Translations under genes and position numbers: made by a program
Notes under the pieces: generated by a model
What the model saw: only the letters and a program-made list of their open reading frames with translations
The model's database searches: none
Told to the model about the DNA's origin: nothing
In this document: positions 42,229 through 49,462 of the stretch, one piece after another
Position numbering within the stretch: position 1 is the stretch's first letter
Layout: each line of letters begins with the position of its first letter
Origin: Streptomyces gelaticus
GTDB lineage: Bacteria; Actinomycetota; Actinomycetes; Streptomycetales; Streptomycetaceae
Assembly: GCF_014649535.1 (NCBI RefSeq)
Contig: NZ_BMTF01000005.1
Location: forward strand, 188,564 to 252,563
Length of the DNA: 64,000 bases
Reading direction: 5' to 3'

Positions 42229-42641
42229 GGTTGCCTCCAGGCCAGCACGCGGCGGGTCGCCCACACCGCACTCCACACCGCCGCGAGAGCCGCGAGCAGC
42301 GTCAGCCCCAGATACCCCAGACCGGCACGGACCCGGCCGGCGTCGATCAGGCGCTGGATGTCCACCGCGTACGTCGAGAACGTGGTGAACCCGCCGAGCA
42401 CCCCCGTACCGAAGAACGGCCGCACCAGCCGGTGTGCCGACCACACCTCGCTGATCACCACCATGAACACGCCGATCACCGCGCATCCGGCAACGTTCAC
42501 CAGCAGCGTCGTCCACGGGAAGCCGCCCGGGGCGGTGGGCCAGATCAGCGTGGCCCCGTAGCGGGCACACGCTCCGATCGCACCACCGAGCGCCACCACC
42601 GCGACGACGGATCCTTGCGGCTTGGGGGCTCCCATGGGCAT
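42225..42641 (-). CDS. crcB: Fluoride efflux protein CrcB/FluC, copy 2
   Basis: 138 residues, four membrane helices. [30 protein letters not shown] and [14 protein letters not shown] are the Fluc signatures. It differs clearly from copy 1 (about a third identical by eye), the pattern expected for heterodimeric partners rather than a recent duplication. It is first in the operon. An AGGAGAG ribosome site precedes the ATG at 42641; a second ATG two codons later is also possible. No fluoride riboswitch could be recognised upstream. Confidence 0.93.
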   Translation of the reverse strand: MPMGAPKPQGSVVAVVALGGAIGACARYGATLIWPTAPGGFPWTTLLVNVAGCAVIGVFMVVISEVWSAHRLVRPFFGTGVLGGFTTFSTYAVDIQRLIDAGRVRAGLGYLGLTLLAALAAVWSAVWATRRVLAWRQP

Positions 42642-42689
42642 ATCTCTCCTGCCTGCTCCACAAGTCAGGCTATCGCCGCCCTCCGCGCC

Positions 42690-42715
42690 GGGCCCACCGC
42701 ACCATCGGTGGGCCC
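42690..42715 (-). terminator. Terminator after the AhpD-like gene
   Basis: GGGCCCACCG and CGGTGGGCCC form a perfect 10-bp stem with a 6-base loop, 25 bases past the AhpD-like stop and ahead of the crcB operon. Confidence 0.8.
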
Positions 42716-42740
42716 GCCGGCCTCCGCCCCGGTGCGCGGC

Positions 42741-43196
42741 CTACCAGGTCTTGCCCGGGGGCTGCCTGGTGGTGACGTTGACGCGGTTGAAGAGGTTGGT
42801 GAGACCGATCGCGAGGACCAGAGCGGAGAGCTGCTTCTCGCTGTAGTGGCGGGCGGCCTCGTCCCAGATGGCGTCCGGCACCGGGTCGGAGCGGTCGTTG
42901 AGCCGGGTCGCGTGCTCGGCGAGCGCCAGCGCGGCACGCTCGGCGTCGGTGAAGTACGGCGCGTCGTTCCAGGCCGACACGGCGAAGAGCCGTTCGTCGC
43001 TCTCACCGGCCTTCCTGGCGTTGCGTACGTGGCCGTCGACGCAGAAGGTGCAGCCGTTGATCTGGCTCACCCGAAGACCGACCAGTTCCAGCGTGGTCTC
43101 CGGCAGTCCGCCCTTGCCGATGGCCTTGACCAGGCCCAGTACGGGGGGCAGGGCCTCGGGAAGGAGCTCGGCCGGGTTCTCGATTCGTGCCTGCAT
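42741..43196 (-). CDS. Carboxymuconolactone decarboxylase/AhpD-like alkylhydroperoxidase
   Basis: 151 residues, all-helical AhpD fold. The active-site motif is GCTFCVDGHVRNA, with the CxxC pair and downstream His that reduce peroxides. The C-terminal NLFNRVNVTTRQP is typical of this subfamily. It is a single-gene unit with its own terminator. The ATG at 43196 has AAGGGGAAAC upstream, making upstream in-frame starts unlikely. It lies beside the ars genes but has no visible shared operator. Confidence 0.92.
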   Translation of the reverse strand: MQARIENPAELLPEALPPVLGLVKAIGKGGLPETTLELVGLRVSQINGCTFCVDGHVRNARKAGESDERLFAVSAWNDAPYFTDAERAALALAEHATRLNDRSDPVPDAIWDEAARHYSEKQLSALVLAIGLTNLFNRVNVTTRQPPGKTW

Positions 43197-43322
43197 GATG
43201 TTTCCCCTTCGATGTCCGTCGCGGCCGCGGCTGCGTTCTCGCCGCGCCCTCACTGCACTGACGGACGGCGAAGGGGAAGTGTGACGAGGGCGGCGGCCAG
43301 AGTTCTCACCGGACGGAACCGG

Positions 43323-43802
43323 TCAGCTTCCGCAGCCGCAGGCCGTTGCCGACGGGGCAGGCCGGCCGGACGCCGCCGGATCGCCGGTGCAGCAGGCGTC
43401 ACCGCCTTCGAGTGCGGGGTTCTTGCCCATCCGGTCGGCGTCGGCCTTGACGACGTAGACCTCCCAGGGCTCGCGGCCGGGGCCGTGGACCCAGACCTTG
43501 TCCTGGAGGGCGTAGCAGCAGGACGTGTCGTTCTCCTCGAACGTGGCGAGCCCTGCCTCCTTGAGGCGGTCGGTGGCCGCGGCCACCGTCCGGGTGGAAT
43601 CGACCTCGACGCCGAGGTGGTCCAGGCGGGTGTCCTGACCGGGCTCGCCCTCGATGAGTACGAGTTTGAGCGGCGGCTCGGTGACCGCGAAGTTGGCGTA
43701 GCCCGGTCGGCGCTTGGCCGGCTCGACGCCGAACAGCTTGGAGTAGAAGGCCACCGAGGCTTCGAGGTCGGCGACATTGAGCGCGAGCTGAACACGGGAC
43801 AT
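43323..43802 (-). CDS. arsI: ArsI/CadI-family VOC metalloenzyme (organoarsenical C-As lyase)
   Basis: 159 residues with one VOC/glyoxalase fold: SRVQLALNVADLEASVAFY, RLDHLGVEVDS and WEVYVVKAD. The paired cysteines in NDTSCCYALQDK are the hallmark of ArsI, which cleaves the C-As bond of trivalent organoarsenicals. A C-terminal Cys-rich tail (GGDACCTGD, ACGCGS) may bind metal. It is divergent from arsR with two ArsR-like operators between, so it is part of the arsenic regulon. CadI-type function is the alternative name for the same family. Confidence 0.93.
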   Translation of the reverse strand: MSRVQLALNVADLEASVAFYSKLFGVEPAKRRPGYANFAVTEPPLKLVLIEGEPGQDTRLDHLGVEVDSTRTVAAATDRLKEAGLATFEENDTSCCYALQDKVWVHGPGREPWEVYVVKADADRMGKNPALEGGDACCTGDPAASGRPAPSATACGCGS

Positions 43803-43827
43803 GACGGTTCTCCCCGATCACGTTGCA

Positions 43828-43846
43828 TTGATGTCTGTCGATGCAA
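43828..43846. promoter_or_regulatory. ArsR operator 1
   Basis: TTGATGTCTGTCGATGCAA lies ahead of arsI. Its reverse-oriented partner at 43856-43874 follows the same TTGAYGTYYKTCGATKCAA pattern, and both have TTGA/CAA ends. Confidence 0.7.
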
Positions 43847-43855
43847 CCTTGCGTC

Positions 43856-43874
43856 TTGAATCGAAGAACGTCAA
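43856..43874. promoter_or_regulatory. ArsR operator 2
   Basis: On the minus strand TTGACGTTCTTCGATTCAA, matching operator 1 in the opposite orientation, ten bases before the arsR ATG. One site per divergent promoter. Confidence 0.7.
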
Positions 43875-43883
43875 CATAGACGC

Positions 43884-44285
43884 ATGTCGAAACAAGAGTT
43901 TGTGGCGCTCGGGCAGGGCGGTGCCGAAGGGTGTTGTCCCGCGTTGCTGACCTCTCCGCTGGACGAGGACCAGGCCACCGTTCTGGCGAAGGTGTTCAAG
44001 GCGCTGGGGGACCCGGTGCGGCTGCGGCTGCTTTCGATGATCGCTTCCCGTGCGGGCGGGGAGGTCTGCGTCTGCGATCTCACTCCGGCCTTCGACCTGT
44101 CGCAGCCGACGATCTCCCACCACCTGAAGCTGCTGAAGCAGGCCGGACTGATCGACTCCGAGCGGCGCGGAACATGGGTCTACTACCGCTTGCTCCCGCA
44201 GATGACCGACCGTCTCGCCGCGATTCTCACCCGCCCCGCCGGGCAACCGCCGGCCGGGACCACACCCGCCGGGGCCGCCTCGTGA
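43884..44285 (+). CDS. arsR: ArsR-family arsenite-responsive repressor
   Basis: 133 residues with a winged helix (DEDQATVLAKVFKALGDPVR, QPTISHHLKLLKQAGLI). The metal-sensing region EVCVCDL carries two cysteines, and a third/fourth pair lies at the N-terminus (GCCPAL), consistent with As(III) binding. It has no ribosome site and the ATG lies close to a possible -10 (CATAGA), so leaderless translation is likely. Its stop overlaps the acr3 start (GTGA). Confidence 0.94.
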   Translation: MSKQEFVALGQGGAEGCCPALLTSPLDEDQATVLAKVFKALGDPVRLRLLSMIASRAGGEVCVCDLTPAFDLSQPTISHHLKLLKQAGLIDSERRGTWVYYRLLPQMTDRLAAILTRPAGQPPAGTTPAGAAS

Positions 44286-45406
44286 AGCCGGAAGCCGCCA
44301 CCGTACCGGCGCCTTCGGGGCCGGTCGCCGGGCGGCTGTCGTTCCTGGACCGCTTTCTCGCCGTGTGGATTCTGCTCGCGATGGCCGCCGGCCTCGGGCT
44401 GGGCCGCCTCGTCCCGGGGCTCGGGGACGCGCTGGCGAAGGTGACCGTCACCGGCGTTTCACTGCCGATCGCGCTCGGCCTGCTCGTGATGATGTACCCG
44501 GTTCTGGCCAAGGTCCGCTACGACCGCCTGGACACCGTCACCCGCGACCGCCGCCTGCTCGTACCGTCGCTGATCCTCAACTGGATCGTCGGCCCGGCCC
44601 TGATGTTCGCCCTCGCCTGGCTCCTCCTGCCGGACCTGCCCGAGTACCGCACCGGCCTGATCGTCGTCGGCCTGGCCCGCTGCATCGCCATGGTCATCAT
44701 CTGGAACGACCTCGCCTGCGGTGACCGCGAGGCCGCCGCCGTCCTCGTCGCCCTCAACTCGGTCTTCCAGGTGATCGCCTTCGCCGCGCTGGGCTGGTTC
44801 TACCTGTCCGTGCTGCCAGGCTTCCTCGATCTGGAACAGACCACGCTCGACGTGTCCGCGTGGGAGATCGCCCGCTCCGTGCTGATCTTCCTCGGCATCC
44901 CTCTGCTGGCCGGGTTCCTCACCCGCCGCCTCGGCGAGAAGGCCCGGGGCCGCACCTGGTACGAGACGAAGCTGATCCCGCGCATCGGTCCGTTCGCCCT
45001 GTACGGGCTGCTGTTCACCATCGTCGTGCTCTTCGCCCTCCAGGGCGACGCCATCACCTCCCAGCCGCTCGACGTCGCCCGGATCGCGCTGCCCCTGCTG
45101 GTGTACTTCGCGCTCATGTGGGCCGGGTCCATGGCCGTCGGCCGCGCGGTCGGCCTGGACTATCCGAAGGCGACGACGCTGGCCTTCACCGCCGCGGGCA
45201 ACAACTTCGAACTCGCCATCGCGGTCGCCATCGCCACCTTCGGCGCGACCTCCGGACAGGCCCTCGCGGGAGTCGTCGGCCCGCTCATCGAGGTGCCGGT
45301 CCTGATCGGCCTGGTCTACGTGGCCCTGGCCGCCCGCCGGTTCTTCCCCCCGCCCTCGCCGGCGGCCGGACCGGCCGTCACCCCGGAAGGCTCCACCCGT
45401 GTCTGA
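44282..45406 (+). CDS. acr3: ACR3-family arsenite efflux permease
   Basis: 374 residues, ten membrane helices. ACR3 hallmarks are LGLLVMMYPVLAKV, GLARCIAMVIIWNDLACGD (containing the essential cysteine) and AFTAAGNNFELAIAVAIATFG. It exports As(OH)3 driven by the proton gradient. The GTG at 44282 overlaps the arsR stop. The 3' end overlaps arsC by eight bases, so arsR-acr3-arsC is one translationally coupled operon. Confidence 0.96.
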   Translation: MKPEAATVPAPSGPVAGRLSFLDRFLAVWILLAMAAGLGLGRLVPGLGDALAKVTVTGVSLPIALGLLVMMYPVLAKVRYDRLDTVTRDRRLLVPSLILNWIVGPALMFALAWLLLPDLPEYRTGLIVVGLARCIAMVIIWNDLACGDREAAAVLVALNSVFQVIAFAALGWFYLSVLPGFLDLEQTTLDVSAWEIARSVLIFLGIPLLAGFLTRRLGEKARGRTWYETKLIPRIGPFALYGLLFTIVVLFALQGDAITSQPLDVARIALPLLVYFALMWAGSMAVGRAVGLDYPKATTLAFTAAGNNFELAIAVAIATFGATSGQALAGVVGPLIEVPVLIGLVYVALAARRFFPPPSPAAGPAVTPEGSTRV

Positions 45407-45815
45407 GTCCAAGCCGTCCGTGCTGTTCGTGTGTGTCCACAACGCCGGCCGCTCCCAGATGGCCGCCGCTTTCCTCACCCACCTCGCCGAGGACCGGGTC
45501 GAGGTCCGATCCGCCGGATCGGCACCGGCCGACGCCGTGAACCCGGCCGCCGTCGAGGCGATGGCGGAAGTCGGCATCGACGTGTCCACCGGGACGCCGA
45601 AGGTCCTGACCGTGGAAGCGGTACGAGCGTCCGACGTGGTGATCACCATGGGCTGCGGCGACACCTGCCCCGTCTTCCCGGGGAAGACGTACCTGGACTG
45701 GAAGCTCGATGACCCGGCAGGCCAGGGCGTCGACGCCGTACGCCCCATTCGCGACGAGATCGAACGGCGCATCCGTGGCCTTCTGGAAGACCTCGGTATC
45801 CAGCCTCGGTGTTGA
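45399..45815 (+). CDS. arsC: Arsenate reductase ArsC, low-molecular-weight phosphatase type
   Basis: 138 residues. The P-loop CVHNAGRS contains the nucleophilic cysteine, and the C-terminal DDPAGQ plus MGCGDTCPVFPG provide the acid and the additional cysteines. It reduces As(V) to As(III) for Acr3 export, in actinomycetes with mycothiol or thioredoxin. It starts inside acr3 (GTG 45399) and ends 15 bases before a convergent small gene. Confidence 0.95.
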   Translation: MSESKPSVLFVCVHNAGRSQMAAAFLTHLAEDRVEVRSAGSAPADAVNPAAVEAMAEVGIDVSTGTPKVLTVEAVRASDVVITMGCGDTCPVFPGKTYLDWKLDDPAGQGVDAVRPIRDEIERRIRGLLEDLGIQPRC

Positions 45816-45830
45816 ACACGTGCCGGGGCC

Positions 45831-46052
45831 TCACCGCGCCCGCCGGAGCGAGCTGCGCAGCCCGTTCTCCTCGGCGACCCTGGCCCGGAGCTGCCTTATC
45901 AGCGTGGAGTCCGCAGCTTCGCCGTCCACAGCTTGGCCGTTCGCAGCTTCGCCGTTCGCTCCGGAGCGGCACCGCGCGCACTCGCAGGGCGGCCAGCGCA
46001 GCGGGTTGAACTCGGGCAACTCCGGTGCGGGCCCCGGCTCCTGGCCCCTCAT
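45831..46052 (-). CDS. Small hypothetical protein with CxC-x2-C motif
   Basis: 73 residues. The only recognisable block is PEFNPLRWPPCECARC, three closely spaced cysteines that could bind metal. The middle is a short Asn/Gly/Glu/Ala repeat (coded by a 15-base near-repeat around 45912-45960) and the end a basic helix (STLIRQLRARVAEENGLRSS). Its ATG overlaps the stop of the 58-residue gene upstream (ATGA). Such pairs precede WhiJ-like XRE/DUF397 loci in Streptomyces; function unknown. Confidence 0.6.
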   Translation of the reverse strand: MRGQEPGPAPELPEFNPLRWPPCECARCRSGANGEAANGQAVDGEAADSTLIRQLRARVAEENGLRSSLRRAR

Positions 46053-46225
46053 GCCGGCCCCCGCTCCGAACACTCCGCCGTGTTCCGGTGGCGCCGGAGC
46101 AGTACCCGGCAGTCCGTTGCCCTGCTGTAGTCGCGCTGATCGTTGGCGAGGGCTTCGGCCAGGCGGAGTTGCTGACACCCGCGACAGGGCTCCTGTCCGG
46201 TCGGGGGAAGGGTCTCTGCGGACAC
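46049..46225 (-). CDS. Small hypothetical protein with CxxC and DYSRATDCRVLLRRH motif
   Basis: 58 residues from a GTG at 46225, preceded by GGAGAGGAG. PCRGCQQLRLAEALAND carries a CxxC pair, and DYSRATDCRVLLRRH is a block I associate with small Streptomyces proteins next to XRE/DUF397 genes. The three cysteines may bind zinc. It is translated with the 73-residue gene that follows. It was found by reading the frame directly and is shorter than most gene finders accept. The promoter region contains the palindrome at 46241-46256. Confidence 0.6.
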   Translation of the reverse strand: MSAETLPPTGQEPCRGCQQLRLAEALANDQRDYSRATDCRVLLRRHRNTAECSERGPA

Positions 46226-46240
46226 GGGTCACTCCTCTCC

Positions 46241-46256
46241 GTAGTTGTTCCACTAC
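46241..46256. promoter_or_regulatory. Palindrome in the divergent promoter of the XRE/DUF397 locus
   Basis: GTAGT-TGTTCC-ACTAC, a perfect 5-bp inverted repeat 16 bases ahead of the 58-residue gene and 77 bases ahead of the XRE gene. Candidate site for the XRE protein. Confidence 0.5.
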
Positions 46257-46332
46257 TCAGGCGGTTCAGATTGGCCTAGAGTCCGGAGTGCTTCAACTTG
46301 TTGGGTACGAGCGAAAAGTCAGGTGACAGCCG

Positions 46333-47169
46333 TTGAACCGCAAGGAGTTGGACCCCGAGAGCAGCCCGGAAGCAGCCTTCGGCGCACGCATCCGCAGCCT
46401 GCGAGAGGAACGCGGATGGAAGCAGGAGGAGTTAGCCGAGCGGATGGGCTACTCCGGCACCCACATCTCCGCCGTCGAAACTGGTCGTAAGATGCCGACT
46501 CTTCGATTCTCGCGCAGTGCGGACCAGATTTTCGGCACCGGGGAAACAGCAGACACGTTCGAACGCCAGTATCGCGAGATCCGGCACGGCTCGCTGCTGG
46601 AGGGCTTCCCGCAGTACGTGGGCTACGAAGGGCGCGCGGCGGAGATCCGGTTGTACGAAGTCGGCATCATCCCGGGGCTGTTGCAGACGCAGGAGTACGC
46701 GCGGGCGTTGGCGGAGGCCGACGTGTGGCGCGGTTCCATCACGCCCGAGCAAGCAGGCGACCGTGTCTCGTTCCTGGCGGAGCGTCAGGCAGCGTTGGTG
46801 CGGCCCCGTCCTCCCACGATGCTGGTGGTGATGGACGAGAGCTGCATCCGCAGGCGGGTCGGTGGGGGTGAGATCATGGCCGCCCAGCTCGACCGGTTGA
46901 TGGAGTTCGCCGAAATGCCGAACACCGTGCTCCAGATCGCCCCGTTCGACATGGTGGAGCGCCGACCGTTCAACCTTCCGATGAACCTGCTGACGCTGTC
47001 GGACCTGTCCGCCGTCGCGTATGCAGAGTCCCAGATGCGGGGCCACCTGGAGCGCGATACGACCTTGGTGCTCCCTCTGCTGGCGGCCTACCATCAGCTA
47101 CAGGCCGAAGCGCTGTCCCAGGCGGCATCGGTGGCCATGATCAACGAAGCACGAAAGGGCGCCCCGTGA
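46333..47169 (+). CDS. WhiJ-like XRE regulator with DUF5753 domain
   Basis: 278 residues from a TTG. An N-terminal XRE helix-turn-helix (FGARIRSLREERGWKQEELA, YSGTHISAVETGRK) is followed by the DUF5753 sensor-like domain (from QYVGYEGRAAEIRLYEVGII to LLAAYHQLQAEAL). Streptomyces chromosomes encode dozens of such proteins, each next to a DUF397 partner, and several affect development. It overlaps the first DUF397 gene by four bases (GTGA). Confidence 0.92.
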   Translation: MNRKELDPESSPEAAFGARIRSLREERGWKQEELAERMGYSGTHISAVETGRKMPTLRFSRSADQIFGTGETADTFERQYREIRHGSLLEGFPQYVGYEGRAAEIRLYEVGIIPGLLQTQEYARALAEADVWRGSITPEQAGDRVSFLAERQAALVRPRPPTMLVVMDESCIRRRVGGGEIMAAQLDRLMEFAEMPNTVLQIAPFDMVERRPFNLPMNLLTLSDLSAVAYAESQMRGHLERDTTLVLPLLAAYHQLQAEALSQAASVAMINEARKGAP

Positions 47170-47445
47170 CGACCACGACCGAGTCCCCCCGCTGGTTCAA
47201 GTCTTCGTACAGCTCCAACGGCGGCAACTGCATCGAGGTCGCCGCCAACCTCGTCGAGTCGCTCGGTACGGTCCCCGTCCGGGACTCTAAGAACCCGGGC
47301 GGCCCGGTGCTGAGCGTGCCCGCCGCCTCGTTCGCCTCCTTCGTGGCGGGCGTCAAGGCCGGCGAGTTCGGCTCCGTCTGACCGCCCCGCCCAGCACCTG
47401 CGATCCGGAAGTCCCCATCGCGCACAGCGTGGTGGGGCTCCTCGC
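47152..47445 (+). repeat. Tandem duplication, copy 1
   Basis: 294 bases containing DUF397 gene 1 and a downstream hairpin. Copy 2 lies exactly 359 bases further on, with a 65-base unrelated spacer between. Confidence 0.9.
47166..47381 (+). CDS. DUF397-family protein, copy 1
   Basis: 71 residues. TESPRWFKSSYSSNGGNCIE, VPVRDSKNPGGPVL and FASFVAGVKAGEF are the full DUF397 pattern. DUF397 proteins act with the adjacent XRE/DUF5753 protein, perhaps as antagonists of DNA binding. It starts inside the XRE stop codon. Confidence 0.93.
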   Translation: MTTTTESPRWFKSSYSSNGGNCIEVAANLVESLGTVPVRDSKNPGGPVLSVPAASFASFVAGVKAGEFGSV

Positions 47446-47510
47446 CAGCGCCATCGTGCGGTTGACGGCCATCAACTCCGGGTTCAGGCTGAAGCGTTGT
47501 TCCAGAGACG

Positions 47511-47804
47511 CGAAAGGGCACCCCGTGACAACCACGACCGAGTCCCCCCGCTGGTTCAAGTCTTCGTACAGCAACAACGGCGGCAACTGCGTCGAGGTCG
47601 CCGCGAACCTCGTCGCCCCGCGTGGCGTGGTCCCCGTCCGGGACTCCAAGAACCCGGGCGGCCCGGTGCTGAGCGTGCCCGCTGCCTCGTTCGCCTCCTT
47701 CGTGGCGGGCGTCAAGGCCGGCGAGTTCGGCTCCGTCTGACCGCTCCGCCCAGCACCTGCGATCCGGAAGTCCCCATCGCGCACAGCGTGGTGGGGCTTC
47801 TCGC
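47511..47804 (+). repeat. Tandem duplication, copy 2
   Basis: Copy of 47152-47445 with scattered substitutions, mostly within codons 17-36 of the DUF397 gene. The GAAGTCCCCA/TGGGGCTTC stem downstream (47767-47800) is perfect here but mismatched in copy 1. Confidence 0.9.
47525..47740 (+). CDS. DUF397-family protein, copy 2
   Basis: 71 residues, identical to copy 1 except for about ten residues clustered around SNNGGNCVE and NLVAPRGVVPV. The GTG at 47525 corresponds to the start of copy 1, but here no XRE gene overlaps it. It retains the CACCCC context upstream and a strong downstream hairpin. Either a recent spare or a diverging partner. Confidence 0.9.
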   Translation: MTTTTESPRWFKSSYSNNGGNCVEVAANLVAPRGVVPVRDSKNPGGPVLSVPAASFASFVAGVKAGEFGSV

Positions 47805-47895
47805 TGTCTGCATCGCGCAGCCGGGGGCTAACCCCACCGCCTTCCGGCAGGCCTCCCGGATGGGCCGATAGCGCTCGCCCAACAAGGCTTGCAGC

Positions 47896-49428
47896 ATGAG
47901 GACTTACGGAAGATCCGCTGCCTTCGTCGCCCTGTCCGTCACCGCCGTCGCCACCGTTCTCACCGGGGCCGTGACCCCGCAGGCCCACGCCGACGCCCCC
48001 ACCGCGACCGTCGCGTCCGCCACCACCACGGCCCCCAAGCTCTCCTGGCGGCCCTGTGCCCGGGAGGGCGGCCCGGCCGCCCAGGAGTGCGCCGATCTCC
48101 CCGTACCGCTGGACTACCACGACCCGGACGGCCCGCAGCTCTCTCTCGCGGTGACCCGGGTCCGCAGCGACCGCCCGGCCGCCCGGCGCGGGACGCTGAT
48201 CGTGATCCCGGGCGGTCCGGGCTCCTCCGGGGTGCAGCGGGTGACGCAGAAGGGGGAGCGGTTGCAGCGGGAGACGGAGGGGCGGTACGACATCGTGAGC
48301 CTCGACCCGCGCGGGGTCGGCGGCAGCACGAAGGCGGGCTGCGGGCTCGCCCCGGAGGACCGGGAGCTGGTGCACCTGCGGTCCTGGCCCGGCGCCGACG
48401 GCTCGATCACCGAGAACGTGACCCGCTCCCGGCGCGTCGCCGAGGCCTGCGCCCGCAACGGCGGAGCGGTGCTGCGGAGCCTCACCACGGCCAACGAGGT
48501 ACGGGACATCGACCGCCTCCGGCAGGCGCTCGGCGAGGAGAAGCTGTCGGCCTGGGGGAGCTCGTACGGCACTTATGTGGGCGCCGTGTACGCGCAGAAG
48601 TACCCGCAGCACACGGACCGTTGGGTGCTGGACAGCAGCGGCGACCCGGACCCGTCGCGGGTGGCCAAGGGCTGGCTGGCGAACATGTCGGCGGGGGCGG
48701 CCGACCGGTTCCCCGACTTCGCGCGCTGGGCCTCGGACCCGGCCCGGGACGCGGAGGGGCTGCGACTGGCGCAGCGGGCCGAGGACGTGCAGCCACTGGT
48801 GCTGGACCTCGCGGCCCGGCTGGACCGTGAACCGCAGGAGTCCACCACGCCGGGCGTCCCGCTGACCGGCGACGGGCTGCGCATGGCGCTCCAGATGGCC
48901 CTGTACAACGACGAGGCGTTCGCCCGGCTGGCGGGGCTCGTCCGGGCGGCCCGGGACACCTCGTCGAAGCCGGTCCTGCCCGACGGGCTGAGCGGGCCGG
49001 TGCCGGACGCGGAAGCGGCGGTGACGATCGCCGTGGTCTGCAACGACGTGCGCTGGCGGGGCACGGTCTCCTCGTACGCACGGGCCGTCGCCGCCGACCG
49101 TGTGAAGCACCCGCTGACCGCGGGGATGCCGGTGAACATCACCCCGTGCACCTTCTGGAAGGACGCCCCCGGCGAGCAGCCGACCAGGATCACGGACCAG
49201 GGACCGTCCAACGTCCTGATGATCCAGGGCCTGCGCGACCCGTCGACCCCGTACTCCGGCGCGCTGAAGATGCGCGCGGCCTTCGGCGACCGGGCCCGCC
49301 TGGTCGCGGTCGACCACGGTGGGCACGGGATGTACCTGGGCAACGGGAACGCCTGCGGAAACCGCGCAGTCACCACGTTCCTGAACACCGGGACCCGGCC
49401 GGAGCGGGACGCGTACTGCGCGGACTGA
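47896..49428 (+). CDS. Secreted tripeptidyl aminopeptidase-like alpha/beta hydrolase
   Basis: 510 residues. A signal peptide is evident (Arg pair, hydrophobic stretch AAFVALSVTAVATVLTG, cleavage near AHA-DAP at 32). The peptidase S33/TAP fold follows: LIVIPGGPGSSG oxyanion loop, GSSYGTYVGAVYA nucleophile (Ser near 223), then the C-terminal TAP-like domain with LMIQGLRDPSTPYSGA (Asp) and VDHGGHGMY (His). It is related to the Streptomyces SlpD/SlpE/Tap enzymes that trim peptides outside the cell. AAGG precedes the ATG. Confidence 0.92.
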   Translation: MRTYGRSAAFVALSVTAVATVLTGAVTPQAHADAPTATVASATTTAPKLSWRPCAREGGPAAQECADLPVPLDYHDPDGPQLSLAVTRVRSDRPAARRGTLIVIPGGPGSSGVQRVTQKGERLQRETEGRYDIVSLDPRGVGGSTKAGCGLAPEDRELVHLRSWPGADGSITENVTRSRRVAEACARNGGAVLRSLTTANEVRDIDRLRQALGEEKLSAWGSSYGTYVGAVYAQKYPQHTDRWVLDSSGDPDPSRVAKGWLANMSAGAADRFPDFARWASDPARDAEGLRLAQRAEDVQPLVLDLAARLDREPQESTTPGVPLTGDGLRMALQMALYNDEAFARLAGLVRAARDTSSKPVLPDGLSGPVPDAEAAVTIAVVCNDVRWRGTVSSYARAVAADRVKHPLTAGMPVNITPCTFWKDAPGEQPTRITDQGPSNVLMIQGLRDPSTPYSGALKMRAAFGDRARLVAVDHGGHGMYLGNGNACGNRAVTTFLNTGTRPERDAYCAD

Positions 49429-49462
49429 CCGTGTCCGGGCTGCGACCGGGCAGGCGTTCCGC

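Noticed and set aside
42642-42740. Fluoride riboswitch ahead of crcB
   Set aside because: A GGCGATAGCC and a small GCCTG/CAGGC stem occur, but the conserved riboswitch core could not be matched by eye.
47896-49428. Beta-lactamase or proline iminopeptidase identity for the secreted hydrolase
   Set aside because: The GSSYG elbow and TAP-like C-terminal domain fit tripeptidyl aminopeptidases better.
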